Assembly: GCA_000648925.1 (NCBI GenBank)
Contig: JFHF01000004.1
Coordinates: 186,001 to 250,000, forward strand
Direction: 5' to 3'
DNA: 64,000 bases
DNA from: Caballeronia jiangsuensis
GTDB taxonomy: Bacteria > Pseudomonadota > Gammaproteobacteria > Burkholderiales > Burkholderiaceae
Part shown: positions 50,490 to 58,523 of the stretch, in pieces
Layout of the letters: each line of letters begins with the position of its first letter
How positions within the stretch are numbered: position 1 is the stretch's first letter
Notes under the pieces: model-generated
Databases searched by the model: none
Seen by the model: the letters and a program-made list of their open reading frames with translations, nothing else
Told to the model about the DNA's origin: nothing
Position numbers and translations under genes: made by a program

Positions 50490-51407
50490 TTCGTCGCGCG
50501 GCTGATCGAGCAATTGCTGCATCAGCGCGCGCGTGGTCGGACTCGGGCTGCGGCCGCGCGGCGTCGCGATATGAATCCTGCGCACGGCCCACGGCTCCGC
50601 CAGTTCGATCACCGAAACGCGGTTCAGCAGTTCGTGGCCGAGAAAGCATTCGGGCTGCACGGTCACGCCGAGCCCCGCCTGCACCAGACTGATCGCGACG
50701 CCCGCGCTGCGCACGCAATGGCGCGGCTCGAATTCCGTGCCGAGACGGCGGGCGGCCGCGCGAAACGCGCCGAGCATCGCATCGACGGTGATGAGTTGTT
50801 CCGGCAGCAATTCCTTGAACGTGACGCTCGAATGCGCGCTCAGCGGATGCCCTTGCGGCACGACTACGACCATCCGGTCATGCCGATACGGCGTGACATC
50901 GACGCCGCCGAGATCCAGCTCGTGCGCCGCCGCGAAAAGCCCGATATCCGCTTCGCCGCGCGATACGGCGTGAATGATCTCGGCGTTTTCGAGTTCGCGC
51001 AGCACGAGATGCACGAGCGGATACTCGCGGCTGAACTCGCCCAGCTCACGCGACAGAAACGGCACGTACACCGAACGCGCCGACGCGACCGTCAACTCGC
51101 CCTGCATGCCTTCCGTGAACGCGGCGATCTCGGCGCGCATGTCTTCGAGACTGCCGAAAATCGTGCGGATATAGCGCGCGAGCACGTTGCCCGCCGGACT
51201 CGCGACGACGCCTTTCGGGCTGCGTTCGAGCAGCTTGACGCCGGCGATATCCTCTAGGTCCTGAATGCGCTTGGTCGCCGTCGATGCGGCGATGTTCTCG
51301 CGGATCGCGGCCAGGCCGATCTGTTGTTCCTCGACCGCGGAAAGAAAGAGCTTGAGCGTGAACAGATCGACCTGACGGATCAGGTGAAGCCGGTTGAAGG
51401 TTCCCAT
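50463..51407 (-). CDS. LysR-type regulator
   Basis: A 314-aa LysR protein. The winged helix-turn-helix includes AAIRENIAASTATKRIQDLE, and a periplasmic-binding-like effector domain follows (ADIGLFAAAHELDLGGVDVT, VVVVPQGHPLSAHSSVTFKE). It is the last gene on the minus strand after the two CoA-transferases, 54 bp away, and is the likely regulator of the 51.5-57.2 kb operon. Target sites were not identified. Confidence 0.88.
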   Translation of the reverse strand: MGTFNRLHLIRQVDLFTLKLFLSAVEEQQIGLAAIRENIAASTATKRIQDLEDIAGVKLLERSPKGVVASPAGNVLARYIRTIFGSLEDMRAEIAAFTEGMQGELTVASARSVYVPFLSRELGEFSREYPLVHLVLRELENAEIIHAVSRGEADIGLFAAAHELDLGGVDVTPYRHDRMVVVVPQGHPLSAHSSVTFKELLPEQLITVDAMLGAFRAAARRLGTEFEPRHCVRSAGVAISLVQAGLGVTVQPECFLGHELLNRVSVIELAEPWAVRRIHIATPRGRSPSPTTRALMQQLLDQPRDESTRHDDVQ

Positions 51408-51461
51408 GTCTCCTCTCGCGCATCGCCGATGCGCTCATTGTGCGCTCTTTACAGGCGCTTT

Positions 51462-52610
51462 CTACTGGTGAACTTTCAGCAAGGCCTCCAGCCGGTCGTT
51501 GTCCGCGCCGATGTCCCGCGCCGCGTGCAAGGGCGGCGGCCGCTTGCCTTCGAACGACAGCGGCAGCCCGACCAGACCGATCTCGTCGTCCGGCGGCGTT
51601 TCGATGATGCCGAGCGCCTTCGTCTGCGCGTGATGCACGAGTTCGTCGGTGGTCTGAACCGGCGCGACCGGCAAGCCCGCCGCCTGAAGGCGCGCCTGCC
51701 AGAACGCGCGCGTTTCCAGCGCGAGCCGCACGCCGATCAGACCGTCGATCTCCGCTCGATACTTCAGCCGCGCCGCGTTGGTCGCGAAACGCTCGTCGCG
51801 CGCCCATTCGGGATGATCGAGCGCGGCGCACAGCTTCGCGAACAGCGCATCGTTGGCCGCGCTGATGATCAGATAGCCGTCCGCCGCCGGATAAGCCCGA
51901 TGCGGCACGATGAACGCGACGCCCGAGCCGTGCCGTGCGCCCAACTCGCCGTCGGCGCTGTAATTGGCGATGCCCACCGACATCCACGCAATCGCCGTCT
52001 CCAGCAGCGAGCTGCTGACGCTCGCGCCGCAATGCTTCGCCTGTCGCCGGTAGAGCGCCGCGAGAATGCCGATCACGGCCCACATGCCGGTGCCGAAATC
52101 GACGATGGACACGCCCGCGCGCACCGGCGACTGCCCTTCCTCGCCCGTGATGCTCATGATGCCGGAGAACGCCTGCATCAGCGGATCGTAGCCGGGCAGA
52201 TCGTTGAGCGGTCCGGTGTGTCCGAACGCGCCGATCTCGCAATGGACCAGTTCGGGCTTGGTCACGCGCAGGCTGTCGGCGTCGAGGCCGTAGCCCGCGC
52301 TCGTGCCCGGCCGCAGGTTATGGATGAACACATCGGCATGTTCGGCGATGAGCTGATGCAGCATCCCGAGTTGCGCCTGATCCTTGATATCGATGCTGAT
52401 GCAGCGCTTGCCCCGGTTGATCGCATGGAACGCGGCGCCGCTGCCCTTCCATGTGCTCGGCCCCCAGCCGCGCGAGGAATCGCCGCTCGGCCGCTCGACC
52501 TTCCACACTTCGGCGCCGAGCGCGGCGAGAATGCGGCCGCTGAACGGCGCGGAAGCGCTGTCGCTCAACTCCACCACCACGACGCCCGACAAAGGCAGAT
52601 CACGTAGCAT
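51462..52610 (-). CDS. CaiB/BaiF CoA-transferase 2
   Basis: A 382-aa family III CoA-transferase. VVVELSDSASAPFSGRILAA is the N-terminal strand-helix, and the catalytic Asp lies in VSIVDFGTGMWAVIGILAAL. It overlaps the preceding CoA-transferase gene by 11 bp, which suggests that both are made together. Two adjacent, dissimilar CaiB proteins may form a heteromer or act on successive acids. Confidence 0.88.
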   Translation of the reverse strand: MLRDLPLSGVVVVELSDSASAPFSGRILAALGAEVWKVERPSGDSSRGWGPSTWKGSGAAFHAINRGKRCISIDIKDQAQLGMLHQLIAEHADVFIHNLRPGTSAGYGLDADSLRVTKPELVHCEIGAFGHTGPLNDLPGYDPLMQAFSGIMSITGEEGQSPVRAGVSIVDFGTGMWAVIGILAALYRRQAKHCGASVSSSLLETAIAWMSVGIANYSADGELGARHGSGVAFIVPHRAYPAADGYLIISAANDALFAKLCAALDHPEWARDERFATNAARLKYRAEIDGLIGVRLALETRAFWQARLQAAGLPVAPVQTTDELVHHAQTKALGIIETPPDDEIGLVGLPLSFEGKRPPPLHAARDIGADNDRLEALLKVHQ

Positions 52611-53826
52611 GTTCGTTCTCCGGTTGAGCTGGTTGCGCGGCCCACGCGCCGCCTGACAGCAGGATGGCGTCGATCTCGTCGCGCGAAAAACCGTATTCGT
52701 CCAGCAACTGCACGGTGTGCTCCCCGAGGCGCGGCGCGGGATGACGCAACGCGGGCGCGCTTTCGCTCCATCGCTGGGGAATGCCGATGCCGCGCAGCCT
52801 GCCTTCCGACGGATGCTCCTGCTCCTCGAAGAAGCCGATCTGCTTCATGTGCGGATCGTCGAGCAGCGTCGCGGGCGTGTTCATCTCGATGACGGGAATG
52901 TCCGCTTCGACCAGCAGCTTCATCCACTGCGCGGTCGTCTTCGTTTCGAAGGTGCGCGCGAGATACGCGTACAGATCGGCGATATGCTGCGTGCGGCCGT
53001 GGATGTCGGCGTAGCGCGGATCGTCGGCCATCTCCGGATGCCCGGTCAGCACGAAGAAGCGTCGCCAGTGATGATCGGCATAGACGTTCACGCCGATGTA
53101 GCCATCGAGCGTGCGATACGGACGGCGGTCGCCGTTCATCATGCGCGCGTAGCCCCAGTCGCCGATCGGCGGCACGAAGGTATGGCCGTAGAGATGATCA
53201 CCCATCACGAAGTGCGCGAAGGTCTCGAACATCGGCACCTCGACTTCCTGACCGACGCCACTCTTCTCGCGCCGATAGAGCGCCATCGATACCGCCGAGC
53301 ACAACGCCATGCCGACGACGCGATCCGCGATCGCCGTCGCCACGTATTCGGGCTCGCCGCTCTTGCGCGCCTGCAGCACCGGCATGCCGACGCCGGCCTG
53401 GATCAGATCGTCGTAGGCCGGGCGATCCGCATACGGGCCGTTCTGCCCGAAGCCGAACGCACCGCAATACACGATGCGCGGATTCACCTCGCGCACATCT
53501 TCGTATGCGATGCCAAGCCGCGCCATCGATGCGGGCCGCAGGCTGTAGATCACCACATCGGCCTGCCGGATCATGCGTTGCAGCGCCGCCGCGCCGCGCT
53601 CGTGTTTCAGGTCGAGCACGATGCTGCGCTTGTTGCGGTTCAGATGCAGAAAAATCGCGCTCATGCCCCGATGCCTGCACGGTCCGACGCCGCGCGTCGT
53701 GTCGCCTTCGCGCGATTCGATCTTGCACACGTCCGCGCCCATGTCGGCGAGCAGCAGCGATGCGTACGGCCCCATGAAATTCGACGTGAGATCGAGAATG
53801 CGCACGCCGTCGAGTGGTCCTGCCAT
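52600..53826 (-). CDS. CaiB/BaiF CoA-transferase 1
   Basis: A 408-aa family III CoA-transferase. RILDLTSNFMGPYASLLLAD and MGADVCKIESREGDTTRG are the signature, RNKRSIVLDLKHERGAAAL is conserved, and the candidate catalytic Asp is in VATAIADRVVGMALC. It lies 22 bp downstream of the DUF35 gene. It would activate the pathway acid by CoA exchange, since no CoA ligase is present in this operon. Confidence 0.88.
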   Translation of the reverse strand: MAGPLDGVRILDLTSNFMGPYASLLLADMGADVCKIESREGDTTRGVGPCRHRGMSAIFLHLNRNKRSIVLDLKHERGAAALQRMIRQADVVIYSLRPASMARLGIAYEDVREVNPRIVYCGAFGFGQNGPYADRPAYDDLIQAGVGMPVLQARKSGEPEYVATAIADRVVGMALCSAVSMALYRREKSGVGQEVEVPMFETFAHFVMGDHLYGHTFVPPIGDWGYARMMNGDRRPYRTLDGYIGVNVYADHHWRRFFVLTGHPEMADDPRYADIHGRTQHIADLYAYLARTFETKTTAQWMKLLVEADIPVIEMNTPATLLDDPHMKQIGFFEEQEHPSEGRLRGIGIPQRWSESAPALRHPAPRLGEHTVQLLDEYGFSRDEIDAILLSGGAWAAQPAQPENEHAT

Positions 53827-53848
53827 GACGTCTCCTCCAGCTTGTTCG

Positions 53849-54268
53849 TTATCGGTCGGACAGGACGAAGACCGGCATCTTCTGCGCACCGCGTTCGACG
53901 ATGCGCATCGTCACGCGCTCGCCGATGCGCACGGCGTCCGGTTCGGCATCGATCTGCGAGAACAGATAGTAGCCTTCGTCCATCTTGATGAAGCCGACCG
54001 TGTACGGCGTGATCGATGCCCACACGGGCGTCGGGCCGCGCATGATCGTGCTGTGCGACCAGACTTCGCCGCGCCCTTGCGAGCGCTCCCAGCCGAGCGA
54101 TTGCGAACCGCAATGCGGGCAGTACGAATGCGCGGGCCACACCGCCTGCGCGCAACCGGCGCAGCGCTGAAACGTGAGCTGATTGTCGGAGAGCGCGGCC
54201 CAGTACGGCTCGGCATCGGGAAGGCGGTACGGCTGCGGCCAGCCTTGCGCTGCAATGGCTTCTGTCAT
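53849..54268 (-). CDS. DUF35 OB-fold protein with zinc ribbon
   Basis: A 139-aa protein. The rubredoxin-like zinc knuckle CAGCAQAVWPAHSYCPHC (C-x2-C-x11-C-x2-C) comes first, then an OB-fold (GEVWSHSTIMRGPTPVWASI, TPYTVGFIKMDEGYYLFSQI). DUF35 proteins bind acyl-CoA and partner thiolase-like enzymes; in mycobacterial cholesterol side-chain degradation a DUF35 domain (ChsH2) partners the aldolase Ltp2. The thiolase-like gene lies 10 bp upstream, consistent with a complex. Confidence 0.88.
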   Translation of the reverse strand: MTEAIAAQGWPQPYRLPDAEPYWAALSDNQLTFQRCAGCAQAVWPAHSYCPHCGSQSLGWERSQGRGEVWSHSTIMRGPTPVWASITPYTVGFIKMDEGYYLFSQIDAEPDAVRIGERVTMRIVERGAQKMPVFVLSDR

Positions 54269-54278
54269 GTGCGTGCTC

Positions 54279-55490
54279 TCAGGTCGTGGAGGACAGCATC
54301 AGCACGGCGCCCGCGGCCAGCATGCCGCCCGCGCCCTGCACCAAGACCGTTTTCGGACGGTTGCGCGCCGCAAGGCCGAGCGGCGTGCCGCGCAACTGGC
54401 GGATGGCCTCGACGATGCTGTCCATGTTGCAGGAAATGCCAGGCTGGCCGAACGAGAGCCAGCCGCCGTTGGTATCGGTGGGCAGATCACCGTCGATGCC
54501 CGTGCGGCCCTCGCGATACAGATCGATGCCGCGGCCCTTTTTCGCGAAGCCGAGGTCTTCCATCACGATCGGACCCATGTGCGCGAAGTTGACGGAGATC
54601 TGCGTCATGTCGATGTCCGATGGCGTGAGGCCGGACATCGCATAGGCCTGACGCGCCGCTTCGGCCGTCGCGGTATGCGTGAGATTCGGGAACGCGCCGA
54701 GGCCTTCGAACTTGCAGCGGCGCATGTTCATGCGATCGGTCAGATACTCGTGCGTGCTCGCCGATCCGTAGCCGAGCACGTAGACGGGATCGCGCGCGTC
54801 CTTCACGTTGTCCGGCGATGTCACGACGAGCGCGCCGCCCGTACCGCCGCCCCAGGTCGAGCACATCCAGCGGCGCAACGGCGAGGCGACATACGGCGAA
54901 CTCAAAACCTTCGCGCGATCCATCTCGCCGAACTTCGCCTTCGCCGCGTGCGGATGATGCCGCCCCCAGCGCTGATTCGCGATCACGACATCGGCGAGAT
55001 CGTCTTCCGTGATGCCGAACTCGTGAAAATAGCGGCACGCGGCCTGCGCATATAGCGCGGGAATGGTCGGACCATACGGAATCTCGAACTGCGGGTCGGC
55101 GTCGGCTTCGGCGCCCATCGCGACGGCATCGACGAAAAGCTCGGTCGCGTCGCTTTGCAGGCACAGCACATACTCCGCGCGGCCCGCCGCGATCATCTGC
55201 GAAGCGATGGCGATGGTCGATGTCAGCCCAGCGCCGTGCATCGTCACTTCGCTCGTGATGGTTACCGGCATCTGCATGTGCGAGATGAAGATGTTGCTCC
55301 ACTGCGAGCGCTTGTCGGCCCACGGCGAGCGGCCGGTGAACACGGCATCGATCTGATCGCGACCGATGCCCGCGTCGGCGAGTGCGTGGTGCGTGGCTTC
55401 GGCCGCGAGCTGCAACGGGTCCTTGCGATTCGCGAGCGATGCATACGCATCGCCCATTCCGACGATCGCCGCGACGGGTTGAGGCGTCAT
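54279..55490 (-). CDS. Thiolase-fold protein lacking catalytic Cys/His (Ltp2-like aldolase candidate)
   Basis: A 403-aa thiolase-superfamily protein. Overall order and length match SCP-x/lipid-transfer thiolases (AAEATHHALADAGIGRDQID, QSDATELFVDAVAMGAEADA, GFAKKGRGIDLYREGRTGID). The nucleophile region reads EVTMHGAGLTST (~81-92) with no Cys. The usual GHPxGATG is NGGWLSFGQPG (Gln for His), and the second Cys motif is VLVQGAGGM. Claisen thiolysis is therefore unlikely. With a DUF35 partner it best fits a retro-aldolase that cleaves a 3-hydroxyacyl-CoA. ATG 55490 starts MTPQPVAAIVG. Confidence 0.8.
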   Translation of the reverse strand: MTPQPVAAIVGMGDAYASLANRKDPLQLAAEATHHALADAGIGRDQIDAVFTGRSPWADKRSQWSNIFISHMQMPVTITSEVTMHGAGLTSTIAIASQMIAAGRAEYVLCLQSDATELFVDAVAMGAEADADPQFEIPYGPTIPALYAQAACRYFHEFGITEDDLADVVIANQRWGRHHPHAAKAKFGEMDRAKVLSSPYVASPLRRWMCSTWGGGTGGALVVTSPDNVKDARDPVYVLGYGSASTHEYLTDRMNMRRCKFEGLGAFPNLTHTATAEAARQAYAMSGLTPSDIDMTQISVNFAHMGPIVMEDLGFAKKGRGIDLYREGRTGIDGDLPTDTNGGWLSFGQPGISCNMDSIVEAIRQLRGTPLGLAARNRPKTVLVQGAGGMLAAGAVLMLSSTT

Positions 55491-55501
55491 GCTCGCTCTC
55501 C

Positions 55502-55999
55502 TCAGTCCTGAAGCTCGGGCTGCGATCCGGCGACGAGCGCGTCGAGATCGGCGCGCGTTCTCATCATCAGAAGGCTCCACTCGCTGCGCTGCACGACTTC
55601 GCCGCGCTGGTTGAATGCCTTGATCAGAAACGAGCCGACGCCGTACTTGTCGTCCTTCTCCTTCTTGCCGATGACTTCCGCGCTCACATAAACGGTGTCG
55701 CCGATCTTCACCGGATTGAGAAAGCGCATCTTGTCGACGCCGTAGTTCGCCTGAATCGCCGGGCCGAACTGCAGCAGGCCCGAGAGCAGCGAGAAGGTCA
55801 GCATGCCTTGCACGAGGCGCTCGCCCCAGCGCGTCTTCGATGCGTATTCGGTGTTCGAGTGAATCTCGATCCAGTTGCCGGTGAACATGCAGAACATGAC
55901 CACATCGCTTTCGGTCACGGTACGGCCCGCCGAGCGAAATTTCTGGCCGATCTCCAGTTCGTCCCACGGCACGTTGACGCTGTTATTGACGACGCTCAT
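55502..55999 (-). CDS. MaoC-like enoyl-CoA hydratase, single hotdog
   Basis: A 165-aa protein. WDELEIGQKFRSAGRTVTES is the family N-terminus, VVMFCMFTGNWIEIHSNTEY contains the catalytic-type His region, and LVQGMLTFSLLSGLLQFGP is the hot-dog helix. AGGAGATATCG precedes ATG 55999. It would hydrate the enoyl-CoA made by the adjacent dehydrogenase, giving the 3-hydroxyacyl-CoA for the thiolase-fold protein 11 bp downstream. Confidence 0.88.
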   Translation of the reverse strand: MSVVNNSVNVPWDELEIGQKFRSAGRTVTESDVVMFCMFTGNWIEIHSNTEYASKTRWGERLVQGMLTFSLLSGLLQFGPAIQANYGVDKMRFLNPVKIGDTVYVSAEVIGKKEKDDKYGVGSFLIKAFNQRGEVVQRSEWSLLMMRTRADLDALVAGSQPELQD

Positions 56000-56028
56000 C
56001 GATATCTCCTGTGTGTTTTTCGAGGGGT

Positions 56029-57174
56029 TCACTGACGCATCGATTTCGCGATGATCGTGCGTTGAATCTGCGACGTGCCGCCGCCGATAGTCGACTGAAT
56101 GCTCTCGCGCAGATAGCGCTCCATGTCGGCTTCGGGCAGGTTCGCGTAGCCGCCGAGCACCTGCATGCCGGTGAGTGCGCACTCTTTCAGCGTCTCGGAG
56201 CCGTAGAGCTTGGCCATCGACACTTCGCGGCTGCACGGCACGTGCGCGGCGGCCATTTGCGCAGCGCGATAGCAAAGCAGGCGCGCGGCATCGACCTTGG
56301 TTTGGCAATCGGCGAGCATGTGGCGGATCACCTGGAATTCGTACAGTTGCTTGCTGAACTGGATGCGCTCGTGCGCGTAGCGCGTGGCCGCGGTCACGGC
56401 CTGTTGCGCGTTGCCGGTGTAGGCCGCCGCGACCGCGCAGCGTTCCAGCTCCAGATGCTCGGTGATGATCTTCCAGCCCTGACCGACATCGCCGAGCAGC
56501 GCATCGCCGGGCACGCGCGCTTCGTCGAGAAAGATTTCGGTGGTGCCCGTCGCGTGACGCGAAAGCGTCGGCAGCTTGTTGATGACGACGCCCTTCGTGT
56601 CGTTCGGAATCAGCAGCACGGACAGGCCGCCGTGCTTGTCGTCGTTGCCGGTGCGCACCAGCATCGCGATGGTCGTGTCCTTCGCCGCCGCGCCGCTGCA
56701 CCAGAGCTTCTGGCCGCTCACGATCCAGTCGCCGTTGCTGTCGCGACGCGCGCGCGTCTTCGTGTTGGCGGCATCGGAACCCGCGTCCGGCTCGGAGATC
56801 GACACCGAGAAGCGGATCTTGCCTTCGATGAAGGGCTTCACGTAACGCGCTTTCTGTTCCGGCGTGCCGAACTTGATGATGTTCATCGCCGTGAAGGTCG
56901 GCACGAGCACCGAGCACGCGAAGTCGAAGCCGAACTTGCCGAGGCCTTCGGCCATCAGCGAGTAATCGAAAATGTCGCCGCCCGAGCCGCCCGCTTCTTC
57001 CGGAATCAGAATCCCGAGCCAGCCTTGCTGCGCGATCTTCTCGTAGGCTTCGTACGGATACTGTCGTTCCATGTCGCACTTGCGCACGTATTCGACGGTG
57101 ATCTCGTTGTCCATGAACTTGTTGACGGTGTCGAGCCACATCGTTTGCGACTCGTCCAGAAAGTTTGCGGGCAT
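56029..57174 (-). CDS. Acyl-CoA dehydrogenase
   Basis: A 381-aa acyl-CoA dehydrogenase. FSVSISEPDAGSDAANTKTR is the FAD motif, ERIQFSKQLYEFQVIRHMLA the dimer helix, and ESIQSTIGGGTSQIQRTIIA the C-terminal FAD contact. The usual second motif is conserved, but the R/Y-rich segment before it (MERYLRESIQ) differs from the enzyme at 39536, so substrates probably differ. ATG 57174 starts MPANFLDESQTMW. It is the first gene of the operon running to 51462. Confidence 0.92.
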   Translation of the reverse strand: MPANFLDESQTMWLDTVNKFMDNEITVEYVRKCDMERQYPYEAYEKIAQQGWLGILIPEEAGGSGGDIFDYSLMAEGLGKFGFDFACSVLVPTFTAMNIIKFGTPEQKARYVKPFIEGKIRFSVSISEPDAGSDAANTKTRARRDSNGDWIVSGQKLWCSGAAAKDTTIAMLVRTGNDDKHGGLSVLLIPNDTKGVVINKLPTLSRHATGTTEIFLDEARVPGDALLGDVGQGWKIITEHLELERCAVAAAYTGNAQQAVTAATRYAHERIQFSKQLYEFQVIRHMLADCQTKVDAARLLCYRAAQMAAAHVPCSREVSMAKLYGSETLKECALTGMQVLGGYANLPEADMERYLRESIQSTIGGGTSQIQRTIIAKSMRQ

Positions 57175-57305
57175 GTCTTCTTGCTCCTCGTTGAATGACC
57201 GATGTATCGGTATTTGCAGGTTAGAGCGATGCGCCATGCGATCCAACTGGCGTTTTTCGAAGCCCGGTTTCGATGATGTCGAAGCGTGTTGCGCGTGCGC
57301 GGAAA

Positions 57306-57335
57306 CGCAAACAGCGCCCTCCGGCGCTGTTTGCG
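57306..57335 (-). terminator. Hairpin terminator after racemase gene
   Basis: A perfect 13-bp stem, CGCAAACAGCGCC (57306-57318) with GGCGCTGTTTGCG (57323-57335), and a 4-base loop. On the minus strand TTTCC follows. It separates the MFS-racemase pair from the dehydrogenase operon. Confidence 0.75.
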
Positions 57336-57353
57336 GGCTGCAACGAAACGGGT

Positions 57354-58508
57354 TCAGACGATCGCGCCGGCCTCGCGCAATGCGTTCAACTCCTCGGGAG
57401 TAAAACCCCAGTCGGCAAGCACGGCGTCGGTGTTCTCGCCGGGCGCGGGCGGCGGCCGCTGGATCGCGCCCGGCGTGCGGGAAAAGCGCGGTGCGGGCGC
57501 GGGTTGCATGACGCCATCGTTCTCGACGAACGTCTCGCGCGCGCGCAAATGCGGATGATCCGGCGCTTCGGCCATCGACAACACGGGCGCGATGCACACC
57601 TCGCGCCCTTGCGCGAGCGCGCACCATTCATCGCGCGTGCGGGTGCGAAAACGCGCGGCGAAGATCGCGTGCACGGCGGGCCATTGCGCGCGGTCGTGCT
57701 GAGCGGGCATCTCGTCCTCGCGCAAGTCCAGCAGCGCCAGCGTGTTGCGCCAGAAACGCGCCTCGTTCGATCCAAGGCTCAACCAGCGCCCGTCCTTCGT
57801 CTCGTACACGTTGTACCAGGGCGCGCCCGAGTCGAGCCGGTTGACGCCCCGCTCATCGCGCCAGTAGTCGCCCGCGCGCAGGCCGTAGAAGAGCGTCATC
57901 AGCGATGCGGAGCCGTCGACCATCGCCGCGTCGATCACCTGACCCTTGCCCGAGCGCTGTCGTTCGAGCAGCGCGGATACCACGCCCAGCGCGAGATACA
58001 GCGAACCGCCGCCGAAATCGCCCGCGAGGTTCAGCGGAATCGCGGGACCGCCTTGCGCGCGCCCCACCGAATGCAGCACGCCGGTCAGCGAGATGTAGTT
58101 GATGTCGTGTCCCGGCGCCTGCGCGAGCGGCCCGTCCTGTCCCCAGCCGGTCATCCGCCCATAGACGAGCGCGGGATTAACGGCGAGGCACGCATCCGGT
58201 CCCAGTCCGAGTTTTTCGGCGACGCCGGGGCGGAAGCCTTCGATGAGCGCCTCGGCTGAGCGGACCAGCTTCAGGACGGCGTCCGTGGCTTCCGGCTTCT
58301 TCAGATCGAGCGCCGCACTGCGACGCCCGCGATGCAGCAGATTGAAGCGATGCTCCACCGGCGCGCCGCCGTCATAGCCCGGCGGCCTGTCGATGCGGAC
58401 GATATCCGCGCCCAGATCCGCCAGCAGCATGCAGCAGAACGGCGCCGGACCCACACCGCCCAGTTCGACGATGCGAATGCCCGCGAGCGGCCCTCGTGCG
58501 TTTTCCAT
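57354..58508 (-). CDS. Alpha-methylacyl-CoA racemase
   Basis: A 384-aa member of the CaiB fold, but of the racemase branch. GPAPFCCMLLADLGADIVRI and GWGQDGPLAQAPGHDINYIS are diagnostic. Catalytic His134, Asp164 (NLAGDFGGG) and Glu249 (LGSNEARF) align with the His126, Asp156 and Glu241 of the mycobacterial enzyme at a constant offset of eight. It interconverts 2R- and 2S-methylacyl-CoA, so that a stereospecific dehydrogenase can act. It lies 15 bp downstream of the MFS gene. Confidence 0.9.
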   Translation of the reverse strand: MENARGPLAGIRIVELGGVGPAPFCCMLLADLGADIVRIDRPPGYDGGAPVEHRFNLLHRGRRSAALDLKKPEATDAVLKLVRSAEALIEGFRPGVAEKLGLGPDACLAVNPALVYGRMTGWGQDGPLAQAPGHDINYISLTGVLHSVGRAQGGPAIPLNLAGDFGGGSLYLALGVVSALLERQRSGKGQVIDAAMVDGSASLMTLFYGLRAGDYWRDERGVNRLDSGAPWYNVYETKDGRWLSLGSNEARFWRNTLALLDLREDEMPAQHDRAQWPAVHAIFAARFRTRTRDEWCALAQGREVCIAPVLSMAEAPDHPHLRARETFVENDGVMQPAPAPRFSRTPGAIQRPPPAPGENTDAVLADWGFTPEELNALREAGAIV

Positions 58509-58523
58509 GTCGGTCGTCTCCGG

